A stretch of 64,000 nt of DNA, from positions 1,950,271-2,014,270 of the forward strand of contig ML677329.1 of NCBI GenBank assembly GCA_007922305.1, read 5' to 3'. The notes under the pieces are model-generated. The model made no database searches. It had not been told where the DNA came from and saw only the letters and a program-made list of their open reading frames with translations. Source of the stretch: Dermatemys mawii (lineage: Eukaryota > Chordata > Testudines > Dermatemydidae). The number at the start of each line of letters is the position of its first letter. Position 1 is the first letter of the stretch. Below, piece by piece: positions 1 through 9,720 of the stretch. A program made the position numbers and the translations under genes.

Positions 1-3000
1 TTCATATTTTTAAAAATGGGTTGTGAGCAATCTACTTCAAAAAGAAGTGTGCTGTTTTACACTTCCATTCTAAACATAGAAACATGCATCATATTTGTAA
101 AGCCAGAAGGGACCATTATGTTCATTATGCACGTGGTCAGACTAAAAGAGACCAAAGAACTTCACCCATTAATTTCTGTATGAAGCCCATAACCTTTATT
201 TGAGTTGTAGCAGACGCTTTAGAAAAATTTAAATACTTCCAGTAATGGAGTACCTATCACATCTATATATAGGCTGCGCTATTTGTGGTGGTACTGCCTT
301 CAGAGCGGGGTAGCTGGAGAACAGTGTCTTCTGGCTGGGAGCCCAGCTCTGAAGGCAGTAGCACTGTCAGCAGCAGCGCAGGAGTAAGGATGACATGGTA
401 TGAGATTGCTACCCTTACTTGGCCAGCAGCCACCACTCTCCAGCCACTCAGCTCTGAAGGCAGCAGCGCAGAAGTAAATGTGGAATAGTGTGGTATTGCC
501 ACCTGTACTTCTGTGCTGCTGCTGGCAGGGTGGTGTCTTCAGAGCTGGGCACCTGGCCAGCAGCTGCTGCTCTCTAGCCATCCAACTCTGAAGGCAGCGC
601 AGAAGTAAGGGTGGCAATACCACGAACCCCCTACAATAATCTTGGAACCCCGCCATAATCCGCCTTTGGATCAGGACCCCCAGGTTGAGACGCTTCAGTG
701 AAATCTGTATAGTATAGGGTAAAAGTACACAAGACCGGATTTCGTGCGGGAGACCAGCTTTCATGCTCAGTGACGTGTTTTTCATGGTCGTGAATTTGAT
801 AGGTCCCTACGGATAGACTAGTAACTGTATGTTTACTAATGTACACACTTGTCTTCAGTCCCCTAGAATATTACAGGAAGGATACTAAATGGCTGAGCAT
901 TCAATAAGCAATCCTCCCCCCGCAGAAGATCTAAGACCTGCAGTGTATGAAATAGAATATTTTCTTCTTTAAAACCAATAATATTGGGTTGGCCTAATGG
1001 TACCACTATGCCCTATGATGGGAGTATCCTGGGCTCGATTCCTCTCTCTCACTGTCCATGCCAGTAACATTTTGCTTGGTATTTAGAATAGCGGATAATG
1101 CTTTTTTAAAAAAAAAAACTTCAGCCATATTGATTGAGTGTGCATAGAAGGCAGGCAATTTTACTAATCCTGACACAATAAATATATCTTGTTTGTTGGA
1201 ATACTAATCTTGATTTTTTTCCTTTACAGTTTGACATTGGTATCCCTTCGATGACAAAGTGCTGTAATCAACATGACAGATGTTATGATACCTGTGGCAA
1301 CAGAAAAAATGATTGTGATGAAGAGTTTCAGTATTGTCTCGCCAAGATCTGCAGAGATGTACAGAAAACACTAGGAATATCAGAGAGTGTACAGGGTAAG
1401 GCAGAAAAATAGCATGCAAGTTATACTGAACTGATCTTTTACTGAAGTTGTATAAAGACTCAGACTTCAAGGCCAGAAGGGACTATAATGATCATCTAGT
1501 CTGACGTCCTACAACTGAGGTGACAGATCCTCACCCACCCACTCCTGCGGTAGGCGCACAATCTCGGGCTGAGTTACTCAAGCCTTGATTTGAAGACTTA
1601 AAGTTGCAAAGAATCTGCCATTTTCTCTAATTCAAACCAGCAAGACACCTTGCTGCCCCATGCTGCAGAAGAAGGCAAAAAATGCCTAGGATCTCTGCCA
1701 GTCTGAACTAGTGGGAAAATTCTTTCCTGATCCCAAATATAGTTGTCAGATAGGCCAATGATAATCAGACTGAAGGTTGCAAGCAGCTCTTTAATGTGTG
1801 CTCTTTGCAGCACATGATATAAAAACACTGATTTAATTATTAACCATCAGGATGCTTCGCTGTGTTATTACTCAATTATACTTGATAAAATAGTAATATT
1901 TGATCAGTCATTTTGCTGTAAGAATTTTTAAATACATTCAGTCTGAATATCACTGGTCTAACTGATATTATATAAAAAGTTATAACTCACAGCACAATGA
2001 CAGACCAAAATATTACTTTAAGGCCAGAAGGGGTGTGTGTGTGTTTGTGTTTCCCGTCTAGTGTCCAATCTCTGGCAGTTAGAGAGATTTGCTAATAGCA
2101 GTTGTGGGTGGGCCATAAACCATTGTCTACAATCTCACTGTATCATTCCCTCCATGAATTTATCAAGCTTGGTCTAGTAAACAATGTATAATGGTAATAA
2201 TACTTCCCTGTGTCTCCTGAAAATACCTCACCTGATGCATCCTACAGTTAATGAGGAACTCCAGTAGCCACCTTCTTGCAGCCTGACATTTCACCTTTCA
2301 GTATGACCAATTGTAGCCTCCCCTTTAACCAGTTCCTTACCCACCTTACCAAAAAACTCGAGTGCTGCCCCGCCGAAACAACCCCCCCTACCCTGAGCGC
2401 CGCCCTGCTGATGTAAAAACACACCCTCCCCCCCTCCCCCGAGTGCTGCCCCGCCAAAGTTAAAAAAAAAAACAAACACCACAAAAAACACACCCAAGTG
2501 CTGCCCCACCACTCCAAGCTTGGCTGCCCCTTAGAAGGTGCCACCCCAAGCACATGCTTGGTCAGCTGGTGCCTGGAGCTGGCCCTGATTGCGTGTTACC
2601 TTGATTAGTCTGATTAGGAGCAATATGTTTGCAGGATGAGGCTCTCAAACTAGTTTGACTGTAGTGAAGTATTTGTCAGAACTAATGAGAGATCTGCCAT
2701 TCAAGCCAGAAGCATAAAACTATTCCTTTTCACATAAATAAGGGCAACACTAAGCTGTATTACTACAATTACATTTGTATTGCATTTTCTACAAAAATGC
2801 ATCTACTGTATAAATGTTAATTTTGTCAGAAGTTGAAATATGAAAGATTAGACTGTTGAAATTAGAGTTGAAAATGATCATACATTCATTCATTCAGACT
2901 GTGTTCACCATTGTGCTTTGGCAAATTGAAAACAATCTTTAAGAAAGTGTCTGAGTAACTAATGTTTCGTTATTACAGTATTCCATTAAAAAAGTACTTC

Positions 3001-3163
3001 AAAAGTAATCCTATACTGATTTGATCTCCTCTTGTGTCTTGCAGCCTGTGAATCAACTGTTCAGTTGTTATTTGATGCAGTTATACATTTAGGATGTAAA
3101 CCATACCTGGACAGCCAGAGAGCTGCATGTATGTGCCAATATGAGGACAAGACGGACCTATAA
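1..3163 (+). CDS. PLA2G12A: PLA2G12A, group XIIA secreted phospholipase A2 (3' part of gene)
   Basis: Coding exons at 1230-1395 and 3045-3163; earlier exons (signal peptide, N-terminal half) lie before the window. The first exon encodes the phospholipase A2 core CCNQHDRCYDTC, where the His-Asp pair is the catalytic dyad region, followed by the cysteine-rich KNDCDEEFQYC helix. The last exon encodes the C-terminal disulphide segment and ends in KTDL and a TAA stop. The 93 residues seen align without gaps to my recollection of human group XIIA (about 189 residues). Group XIIA enzymes are secreted, calcium-dependent and weakly active on glycerophospholipids. The conserved CCNQHD motif argues for XIIA rather than the XIIB paralogue, which lacks the catalytic histidine. 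Splice sites are canonical and the exon junction is in phase 1. CASP6 follows in the same orientation, as in human. Family identity is near certain; orthology rests on remembered sequence and synteny. Confidence 0.95.
275..820. repeat. Interspersed repeat with internal degenerate tandem and inverted units
   Basis: Lies in the PLA2G12A intron. Units of the type CTCTGAAGGCAGCAGCGCAG recur at about 340, 450 and 580, with reverse-complement copies near 290 and 530, giving a fold-back, minisatellite-like interior. The right end, around GTGAATTTGATAGGTCCCTA (794-813), resembles the end of a common turtle non-autonomous DNA element. The open frames across it (263-785) are by-products of the repeat. 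Family assignment is from memory. Confidence 0.5.
988..1045 (+). repeat. tRNA-derived SINE head (pol III A and B boxes)
   Basis: TGGCCTAATGG at 990-1000 matches the A-box consensus TRGYNNARNGG, and GGCTCGATTCC at 1032-1042 matches the B box with one change. The 31-base spacing is tRNA-like. No complete cloverleaf is evident, so a SINE or tRNA-pseudogene relic is the better reading than a working tRNA gene. Confidence 0.45.
1230..1395 (+). CDS. PLA2G12A: PLA2G12A coding exon with catalytic HD motif (penultimate)
   Basis: A TTTACAG acceptor precedes FDIGIPSMTKCC, and the exon runs through the CCNQHDRC active-site helix to ...LGISESVQ plus one base, followed by GTAAGG. It is 166 bases long: 55 codons and one phase-1 base that joins the next exon to make Ala. 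Eight cysteines in 55 residues fit the disulphide-rich secreted fold. Confidence 0.95.
1456..1830 (-). mobile_element. CR1-type LINE 3' fragment (reverse orientation)
   Basis: Begins with AAGGCCAGAAGGGACTATAA and GATCATCTAGTCTGACG, the reverse complement of the common sauropsid CR1 3' end, and continues through eroded CR1 3' UTR. A shorter relic of the same tail occurs at about 100-140. No reading frame remains. It lies in the PLA2G12A intron between 1395 and 3045. Confidence 0.55.
2340..2588 (+). repeat. Repeat with GAGTGCTGCCCCGCC units, GGAGCTGGCCCTG end
   Basis: The unit GTGCTGCCCCGCC occurs at about 2362 and 2444, with a diverged copy near 2501, between C-rich and A-rich stretches. The right edge reads GGTGCCTGGAGCTGGCCCTG, like the terminus of a turtle hAT-type non-autonomous element (memory). 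The left boundary is unclear. Minus-strand frames here are poly-Gly/Phe artefacts. Confidence 0.4.
3045..3163 (+). CDS. PLA2G12A: PLA2G12A last coding exon
   Basis: A pyrimidine-rich tract and GCAG acceptor precede the exon. It encodes ACESTVQLLFDAVIHLGC, a KPYLDSQRAAC segment and a C-terminal KTDL before TAA at 3161-3163. The length of 119 bases fits the phase-1 junction exactly. The mutually compatible splice phases support both exons. Confidence 0.95.
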
Positions 3164-3867
3164 AAGAAGACACTGATGAAAGCTCATGAGCTAGACCTAA
3201 GAAAAAGACAAGGTGTACAGAGAGCCAGTGTTTTGTTAAAAAGCTCTTTTTGTTTCATTTTCAAGGCATAACACAAAAAATGGTTCAAACATACACTAAA
3301 GTATTTTCCTGTTTTAAAATACCACTTAGCCCTCCTACCTCCCGACATGCACTTGGAGCTTGAAATTGAAAGTAGTTTCCCCTCAACATGTGCCCAGAGG
3401 CTTGAGGGAGGGCTGCTCATAGAATGCTACTGCAAAAACTTCATGTCTTTTGCTTTAAAAAATTTAAAAATTGGTGGTGGGGAATGAAAGGAGCCTGGGA
3501 ATCAGATAGACTTTTCAGACTTCTTTAAAAGTAGGTCAAGATTTGGGTTTACCAACCTTTAGTGTTTCTAGTATATCTCAACAGGGAAGGAAGACTTACT
3601 GAATCCAAATATTTCAAACACAGAATGTAATCTTAAACATCTTGCACTTCTGTGTTTTTGGTGAAATATCGCTGTGATGAAAGGACTTCTGTTTCTCTGC
3701 TTCAACTATGTTGCTGTGTTCTCATATACAGTATGTTGAAGGCTAGATCAAACCTAGATCTAAAAACTGCATCTTCCTATGTGTTTTATATATCAAACTC
3801 ACTTCTGAAGCACTAGTCAGATTAGAAACACTGGCACTTTTAATGCCTGAATTGTAAAATTGAACAG
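3164..3867 (+). other. PLA2G12A 3' UTR / downstream flank
   Basis: AT-rich, non-coding sequence directly after the stop codon. No AATAAA hexamer was seen. The nearest candidate is ATTAAA at 4608-4613, beyond the DNA-element insertion at 3876-4500, so that element may be transcribed in the 3' UTR. The mRNA end cannot be set from sequence alone. Confidence 0.5.
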
Positions 3868-3875
3868 TTTAGATC

Positions 3876-4500
3876 AGGGATGGGCAAACTATGGCTCGCA
3901 GGCCACATCCAGCCTGTGGGCTAATTCTGTCCGGTCTCCCCAAGCTCCTGGATGGGGAGGCTAGCTCCCCCACCCCACCCGCAGGCTCAGCGCACTGCAT
4001 GAGCAGCACTCGTGAGGGACTGGGCTGTGTGCTCTGGTGGATCAGCACGGCATTGTGTCTGGCCTGGAGCCAGACACACTGTTTTGAGTGGCGCGGTAAG
4101 GGGACCAGCGCCGGGGGCGAGGGGTTGGATAAGGGCCAGAGGGTCTCGGGAGTGGTCAGGGGATGGAGGGGCTTAGATAGGGCATGGGAGTCCCAAGGGG
4201 CTTGTCATGGGGCGGGGGTGTGGCTAGGGGGCAGGGCAGTCACGGGACAGGGAGCAGGGGGCTTGGATAGGGGGTGGGGTCCTGGAGGATGAATAGGGAC
4301 AGGGGGGTCTCTGGAGGGGGCGGTCAGGGGACAAGGAGTGGTGAGGTTGGATGGGTCAGGGGTTCTGAGGGGGATGGGAAGGAGTCAGATATGGGGTGGG
4401 GCCAGGCTGTTTGGGGCGGCACAGCCTTCTCTACCTGGCCCTCCTTACAATTTTGAATCCTGATGTGGCCCTCAGGCCAAAACGTTTGCCCACCCCGGTT
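3876..4500. mobile_element. hAT-type non-autonomous DNA element with G-rich interior
   Basis: The ends are inverted: AGGGATGGGCAAAC at 3876 and GTTTGCCCACCCCGG at 4486-4500. Flanking octamers TTTAGATC (3868-3875) and TTTAGACC (4501-4508) match at seven of eight positions, fitting the 8-bp duplication made by hAT transposases. The interior (about 4090-4400) is a run of diverged G-rich units on this strand and has no transposase. Frames at 3891-4456 are low-complexity Gly/Arg/Trp artefacts. A related copy starts at 41182 with the interior in the opposite orientation. Confidence 0.7.
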
Positions 4501-4508
4501 TAGACCCT

Positions 4509-7500
4509 AGCAAAATATGAGGTGATACTTCATTGCTGTTATTCTTGCAAATTATTTCTTAAAGAAATATTTTAAATAGATGTTTATATTTTTCAAATCA
4601 AATTTTTATTAAAATGTACCACCCCACAGAAGCATTCTATTTAACAAAGGTGTCTTAATATGTAGAGCAAGGATGGATCTTAATTGTCCAAAGAGAATGA
4701 TTTATATTTAACTCTTGTAATGTTGACTCTGTTACTGTATTCACTTATCTTTTGGCTTATGTTCCTTTTACTCTGTTCTTTGGGGTTTGGTAAAAATTTT
4801 AAAAATATCATTTCTCTTTATAAGTCTCTTAGTATTTTTACTACTAGTGTAAGAGTCAGAGTATCCAAGACATCTATGAATATATTGCTATGTGCAGCTA
4901 ACAAATACACAATTCCTAAGTTTCCCTCATCTGTGCATTTTTCCCTATCTGACTTTTAACTTGGGTCAGCTAAAGTTATTCAGTTTTATGTCCAGTGTTG
5001 TTTTCTCTTCATTTTCTATACTAACTTCTTTTTAAAAAGTGGAAATCTCAGCAAGAGACTATGGATTTTGATTGTTTGTCTCTAACGCCAGATCTACACT
5101 ACAAGGCTAGGTCTGATTGCCATAGCTATCAGGAGGAGGTGGGAACCACCACCGCCACACAACACAAGAGTCAAGGTAGCTATGTCAGCAGAAAAACCCA
5201 AAACTTCACTATAGATGCAGCTAGACTGATAGAGTACTTCTGTCAACATAGCTAATGATGTCATTCAGGGAAGTTGTGTTCCTGTGTTAGGGCCTGGTCT
5301 ACCCTACAAAGCTAGGTCAATTTAACTACATTGATCAGGTGTGTGAAAAATCCACACCCATGACTGGCATACTCCCTAAGTCGCTGTGTATACAGCACTA
5401 GGTCTGGAGTGTCACAGCAAAAGCTAAAAGATCATGACATTAATCCTCAGTTTTGGATATGCTTTATAAAACTGGATTGTGGAAATCTTTAGTTTGCTAG
5501 GATTCTCTTTTAGTTTTTCCAGTGTAGCCATCTATGGGTGCACAAAGTATTTATTCCTTTCAAACAGCAAAATAGCAGGCAGATAGAGGGGTTTTGAGAA
5601 AAAGTTAATTGTGTTTTGTGACTATCGTATTCTGGGCTAGTCTTGATTTCTTGTTTGCTATTCTAAAATTATTATTGGCAAAGCAGTGATCAAAATTGAT
5701 GTGAGTTGCCACATCTAAAATTTTGACTGAACAACTCTAAACACAACAAACACTCCTTTGAGTTGTAAATTTCACTGGGCTAGGTAAGAGTTTTTACACT
5801 ACACACCGGAATGAGGGAACTTTCTGCTGCTGCAACAAGCTGTGTCTTGTTCTCCTCAAGCTTGTAGAGAACTTGCAATGTAAAAAACCTTCCTGCAACG
5901 TGCAGGACAAAAGGGCCAGATACATGTTCAGAAGAGAGAGATCTTCAACACTGCTGAATAATACAACATGTGAGTGTTGCAGTGGCATAAATGGTCTCAC
6001 TTGCAGTACAAAGGACGTGTTTAATTTCTTCCATATTATAGAGTGTTTGCATTTCTCATGTGGTTTCCATATCGCAGAAAGCTTCTGGATGTCAGAATTC
6101 TTGCTCTGACAAGTATCCATTACTACCACAAAAGGAAGATATGTACAAATGCATTTTACAATACCCTGGTCCGCACACAAAGGTTACCTATGCATTATAC
6201 AATACTGCAGAGAGGGCAGGGGGATGGACAGGGATGCCACGCACCTAGGGGAGGAGGTGGAGAAGAGACGGGGCAGGGATTTGGGGAAGGGGTTAGAATG
6301 GGGGGCAAGGAAGGGATGGGACAGGACGAGGCAGGGCCACATATCTGAGACCCATGTGATAGACTGTTAGGGGTGCTGGGCACCTAGAGGTCTCTTCTGC
6401 CCTGCCCCCCCCCCCATTGCCCAAGGGTCTCTCTGTTGGGGTACTGGACCGTGGGATACCTGCCCTAATGCGCTGCTCTTAATGCCGCCTGAAGTGCCGC
6501 AAATGTGGCCATGCTATACCGCTGGTGCGTCTCATTGTGGACACGCACTAGCGTTATACATATTGCTATATAAGGGGACCGCTATAACCAATAGTGCTAT
6601 AATCCTGTAAGTGTAACCATACCCTTAGTCTATACAATATGAAATATTCTAAACCTGTGTCTAAGCTCATGCCTATTTCATTTAGTGATTTTAGAATGTG
6701 TTTTTTCATTTTACATTAAACCAAACTCCAGTATCCTGAGGCATCTCAAAACTATGAATATGGCTGTTAAAACTACTTTAAACCTTGGTGAACAAAAGGC
6801 TGCTACGGGGAGTTGTAGGTTTCAGCATAGTATTGTTTCCCTTTCTCTGAGTATCCTTCTGGAGTTCTCAGCCTGTTCTCCTGAGTGGTTGCAGAATTTT
6901 CAGATTCACTGTTCCCAAAGACATACCCACACCAACAGCTAAAAGTAGCAGTACAGATGTGGGGCAGGGGGATTAGTGCAGGCTAGCAACACAATTACAT
7001 ACCCAGGGCTTGCACTGTGCTAGTATAGCCATGCTGCTGGGTCTACACTGCTATTTTTAGCCATGTTATGTTAGTATACAGGAGTGTAATTGATACCAGT
7101 CTAACACCATATGCACAACCCATGACAAACTAAAAAGAATGTTTTCTTTTAATGTAGGCAGTTTTGTTCAGATACCCACTGACTTCTGAAACATTTCTAT
7201 TAGAGGTATCATTCTTAACAGACACCAGAACAGAGCAAAGAACTTGCCAGCAGCTGATTCCTGAAACTTAAGCAGGGCTTCAGTTGCACAATCTGTCAAC
7301 ATTTATGAGTCTACAGTATAACTGAAAAGTAAGATAACACTCCCTAGCTATGTGGTTACACCATTGGATTAATTTCACTCCTGACAAAGTAGCTCCTCCT
7401 AATCCTTCCAGTGTGAAGTTTTAACCACATCACTGAAATTACTATTGAGTTACCATTAGGATTTAATGTGCAAAAACAAAAGAGATTAGCTTTGTGTGAA

Positions 7501-8540
7501 TTTGTTTTGGTGAACTATTTATTAGCTATTAGGTCCATTTATTCTAAACGCAGTCATTTTGATTAGTGTATTGGACTATTTTAGAATGAAGGGAAGAACT
7601 TTAATTGCTTTTTATTCTTTATGGAATCCTCTATTTCCCCAATCTTATAGTTCTTAATCTCTCTTGTTTTCCAACCCTCAGGACCTAGTTCTACCCATTT
7701 TTATATGTACTTTAGGATTTGACAGACATGTCGTGATACAAGTGTAGGAAGTAAAAAAAATATAGCCACAGGACTTGTGATAAATATATGCTATTGATCT
7801 CACATGGAGCTTTTCTTTACAAAATGACTAGGTGTATAGATTATTAGCATCAAACATTTCTACAACAATATTGTCACATTTCCTGCCCTAAAGTATTTAC
7901 AATGTAAGTGAAAAATAAAGAAAAAAAGACTAGACATAAGACAGCAATTAAGGTTAGAAAAAAAGACAGGGTGGAGAGATGACTGCAGCTTAGAACAGGA
8001 TAGGAAAGATTCCTGAAAGATGTGAATGGTGAAGGAAGAAGCTGACAATTGTCTGAAATGGGAAACTACCAGGAGACAGAACAAGACAGGAGCAATATGA
8101 AGGGACCAGGAAGGCAAGAATAAAATGGGGAATAATAGAAAATGAGAAAAGAGGCACAATAGGTAGGGAGTGAGAATATATAGTGCCTTGACAGTAAAGA
8201 CAAACTTGAATTTGATGCAGTAAAAGACAGGAATCCAGTGAAAGGATTCACAAGTTCCACATCTTAAAAAGAAAAATAAAAGATATTTTAAAAAAGACAG
8301 ACTACTTAGGTGTGCACATTACACTGAGATTCCCTCTAAGTGACCTAAGGTGCAGATTCTACGCAAGGCAGCTGTTGCGCTGACACTGTTTGGGGGCACA
8401 TTCAGGACTTAATTTTTAAAACTGAGCAGCGATGAGGCACACAATTGTCCCTGCACAGTTCTAATGACTAAGCTCCCATTGATGCAATTTTGCATGCAAA
8501 GCCATAGATGTGAGACCCCTAAGTGTAAGGCTTCGTAGGC
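4509..8540. other. Intergenic DNA between PLA2G12A and CASP6
   Basis: No gene recognised. Contents: a fold-back DNA-element relic at about 5085-5425; a G-rich stretch at 6200-6340 next to a C12 run near 6404; and sequence at 7010-7060 (TGGGTCTACACTG) related to the 5285 element. The rest, including AT-rich 7100-8500, shows no family I can name. The frames of 60-130 codons lack conserved motifs. Confidence 0.6.
5085..5425. repeat. Non-autonomous DNA-element relics (CTACACT ... GTATACAG family)
   Basis: Two adjacent segments carry CAGATCTACACTACAAGGCTAG (about 5090) and TGGTCTACCCTACAAAGCTAG (about 5293). The second contains a small stem, GGTGTGTG-AAAAATC-CACACCC (about 5337-5358), and ends in TATACAGCACTAGGTC. 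These features resemble an abundant turtle miniature element known from memory; 15645-15760 holds another relic. Boundaries are approximate. Confidence 0.45.
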
Positions 8541-8544
8541 AAGG

Positions 8545-8820
8545 TTCAGACTTTAGCCTAGATGGAGTTTACCACCAAGTTTGGGCTTCATTCCCAAGCA
8601 ACCGGACCCCAAGAAGACCTGGTCCCAGCGCGCTGACAGCTGCTACCAACCTCATTCCACCCATGGGCACCTTTTCATGGTTTCACACCCTCTTGAACTT
8701 AAGAGGTGCCTGTGGAAGGTGAGGCTGGTAGCCCCAGCACGCCAGGATCGGGTCTTCTTGGGGTTGGGTTGCTTAGACATGAAGCCCAAATCTGGTGGTA
8801 AACTCCACCTAAGGCTGAAT
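8545..8820. repeat. Long imperfect inverted repeat upstream of CASP6
   Basis: The left arm (8545-8671) and right arm (8705-8820) are reverse complements over about 115-125 bases, matching by eye at about four bases in five. Shared blocks include TGGAGTTTACCACCA, TTTGGGCTTCAT, CCCCAAGAAGACC and GGCACC. The loop is about 33 bases (8672-8704). A transcript could fold into one long hairpin. The region is GC-richer than its surroundings and lies about 500 bases before the CASP6 start codon. It may be a fold-back transposon relic; no target duplication was identified. Confidence 0.75.
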
Positions 8821-9089
8821 GCCGGCAGGAGATGGATACTCAACAAAGTACCCTGAGGGAAAGTGGATCCAGATTTTAGGGACACTCAGCTCAGCCTCCG
8901 GGCGGAGGGTTGATCTGCGGGGTCTTGGCTCAGTACACTAATTAAAAATACAGCAGCCAGGCCCCCCAGTGCTGGTGCTGTTTGGATCTGGGGTTTCCTT
9001 CAGTCCAGAGACATCAAACCAAAAGCCCAGTTCCTGCGGGCAGGACTTGGTTGGATTATTGGTATTTTCCTCCCCACCCAGCCGGGAGG

Positions 9090-9720
9090 TCAGCGGACTG
9101 GACCGTACAATCCCGCAGACACATGAGGGGCCGGGGCGCGGTCCCCGCGGTTGCCTGGCGCGGGAAGGGGCGGCGGCCACTGAAGGAGGGAGGCGGGCCG
9201 GGGGCGGGCGGTGCAGGAAGCAGCGGGGGAAGACGACGACGAGCCGGGGAAGGCAGCGGCGGGTTAAACTCAGCGGAGGGGGCCGCCCTTGGAGCTTGTC
9301 TTCGTGGCCATGGCGAGCTCCAAGCACCGGCGCGTCGGCAGCAACTCGGGTAGGACAGGAAAGCCCGGCCCGCGGCTCCGAGCCCTCAGGAGCCCCCAGG
9401 GGCGAGCGGGCGGGGCGGGCGGAGGCAGAGCCGTGGCCCTGCGGAGACCGCGGGAGGGCCGGGGGAGGTGGCGGGAGGTGAGACATGGTCTCTCGGGGCG
9501 TTGGGGGAGGGCCAGGCGGGGCCGTGCGACCATCCCCACGACTCCTTGCCCTTGAGAAGGGAAAGCGAAAGGCGAGAGCGGACGGGCCCGGCTGCCCTTT
9601 GTCTCAGCCCGGCGCTCCCGCCGCCCCAGCAACGCCAGCAGCGTCTGGGGCGGGGCCCAAGGCGGCGCCGCCCTGCTGCGGGTGGCAGCCGCTCAGGGCA
9701 GGGATCCGCTGGTGTTTGCT
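9090..9720 (+). promoter_or_regulatory. CASP6: CASP6 CpG-island promoter and first-exon region
   Basis: A sharp rise in G+C and CpG density spans the CASP6 first exon, with GC-box-like GGGCGG motifs at 9168-9173 and 9202-9207 and none of the flanking AT-rich character. No TATA box was seen. This is typical of a broadly expressed housekeeping promoter. The initiation site is probably between about 9150 and 9300 but cannot be placed. Long frames here on both strands result from stop-poor GC-rich sequence. Confidence 0.8.
9310..9349 (+). CDS. CASP6: CASP6 coding exon 1 (prodomain start)
   Basis: The start ATG has a strong Kozak context (GGCCATGG) inside the CpG island and encodes [13 protein letters not shown] plus one base before GTAGGA. 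The phase-1 end joins either 16154 or 17247 in frame. Residue-level similarity to other caspase-6 prodomains is low, as expected, so the start rests on position, context and the length match. Confidence 0.88.

Noticed and set aside
988..1045. tRNA gene
   Set aside because: A and B boxes are present, but a full cloverleaf and terminator were not evident, so a SINE relic is more likely.
3891..4456. A 133-codon frame and a neighbouring 60-codon frame
   Set aside because: Both fall inside the G-rich interior of a transposable element and show no domain.
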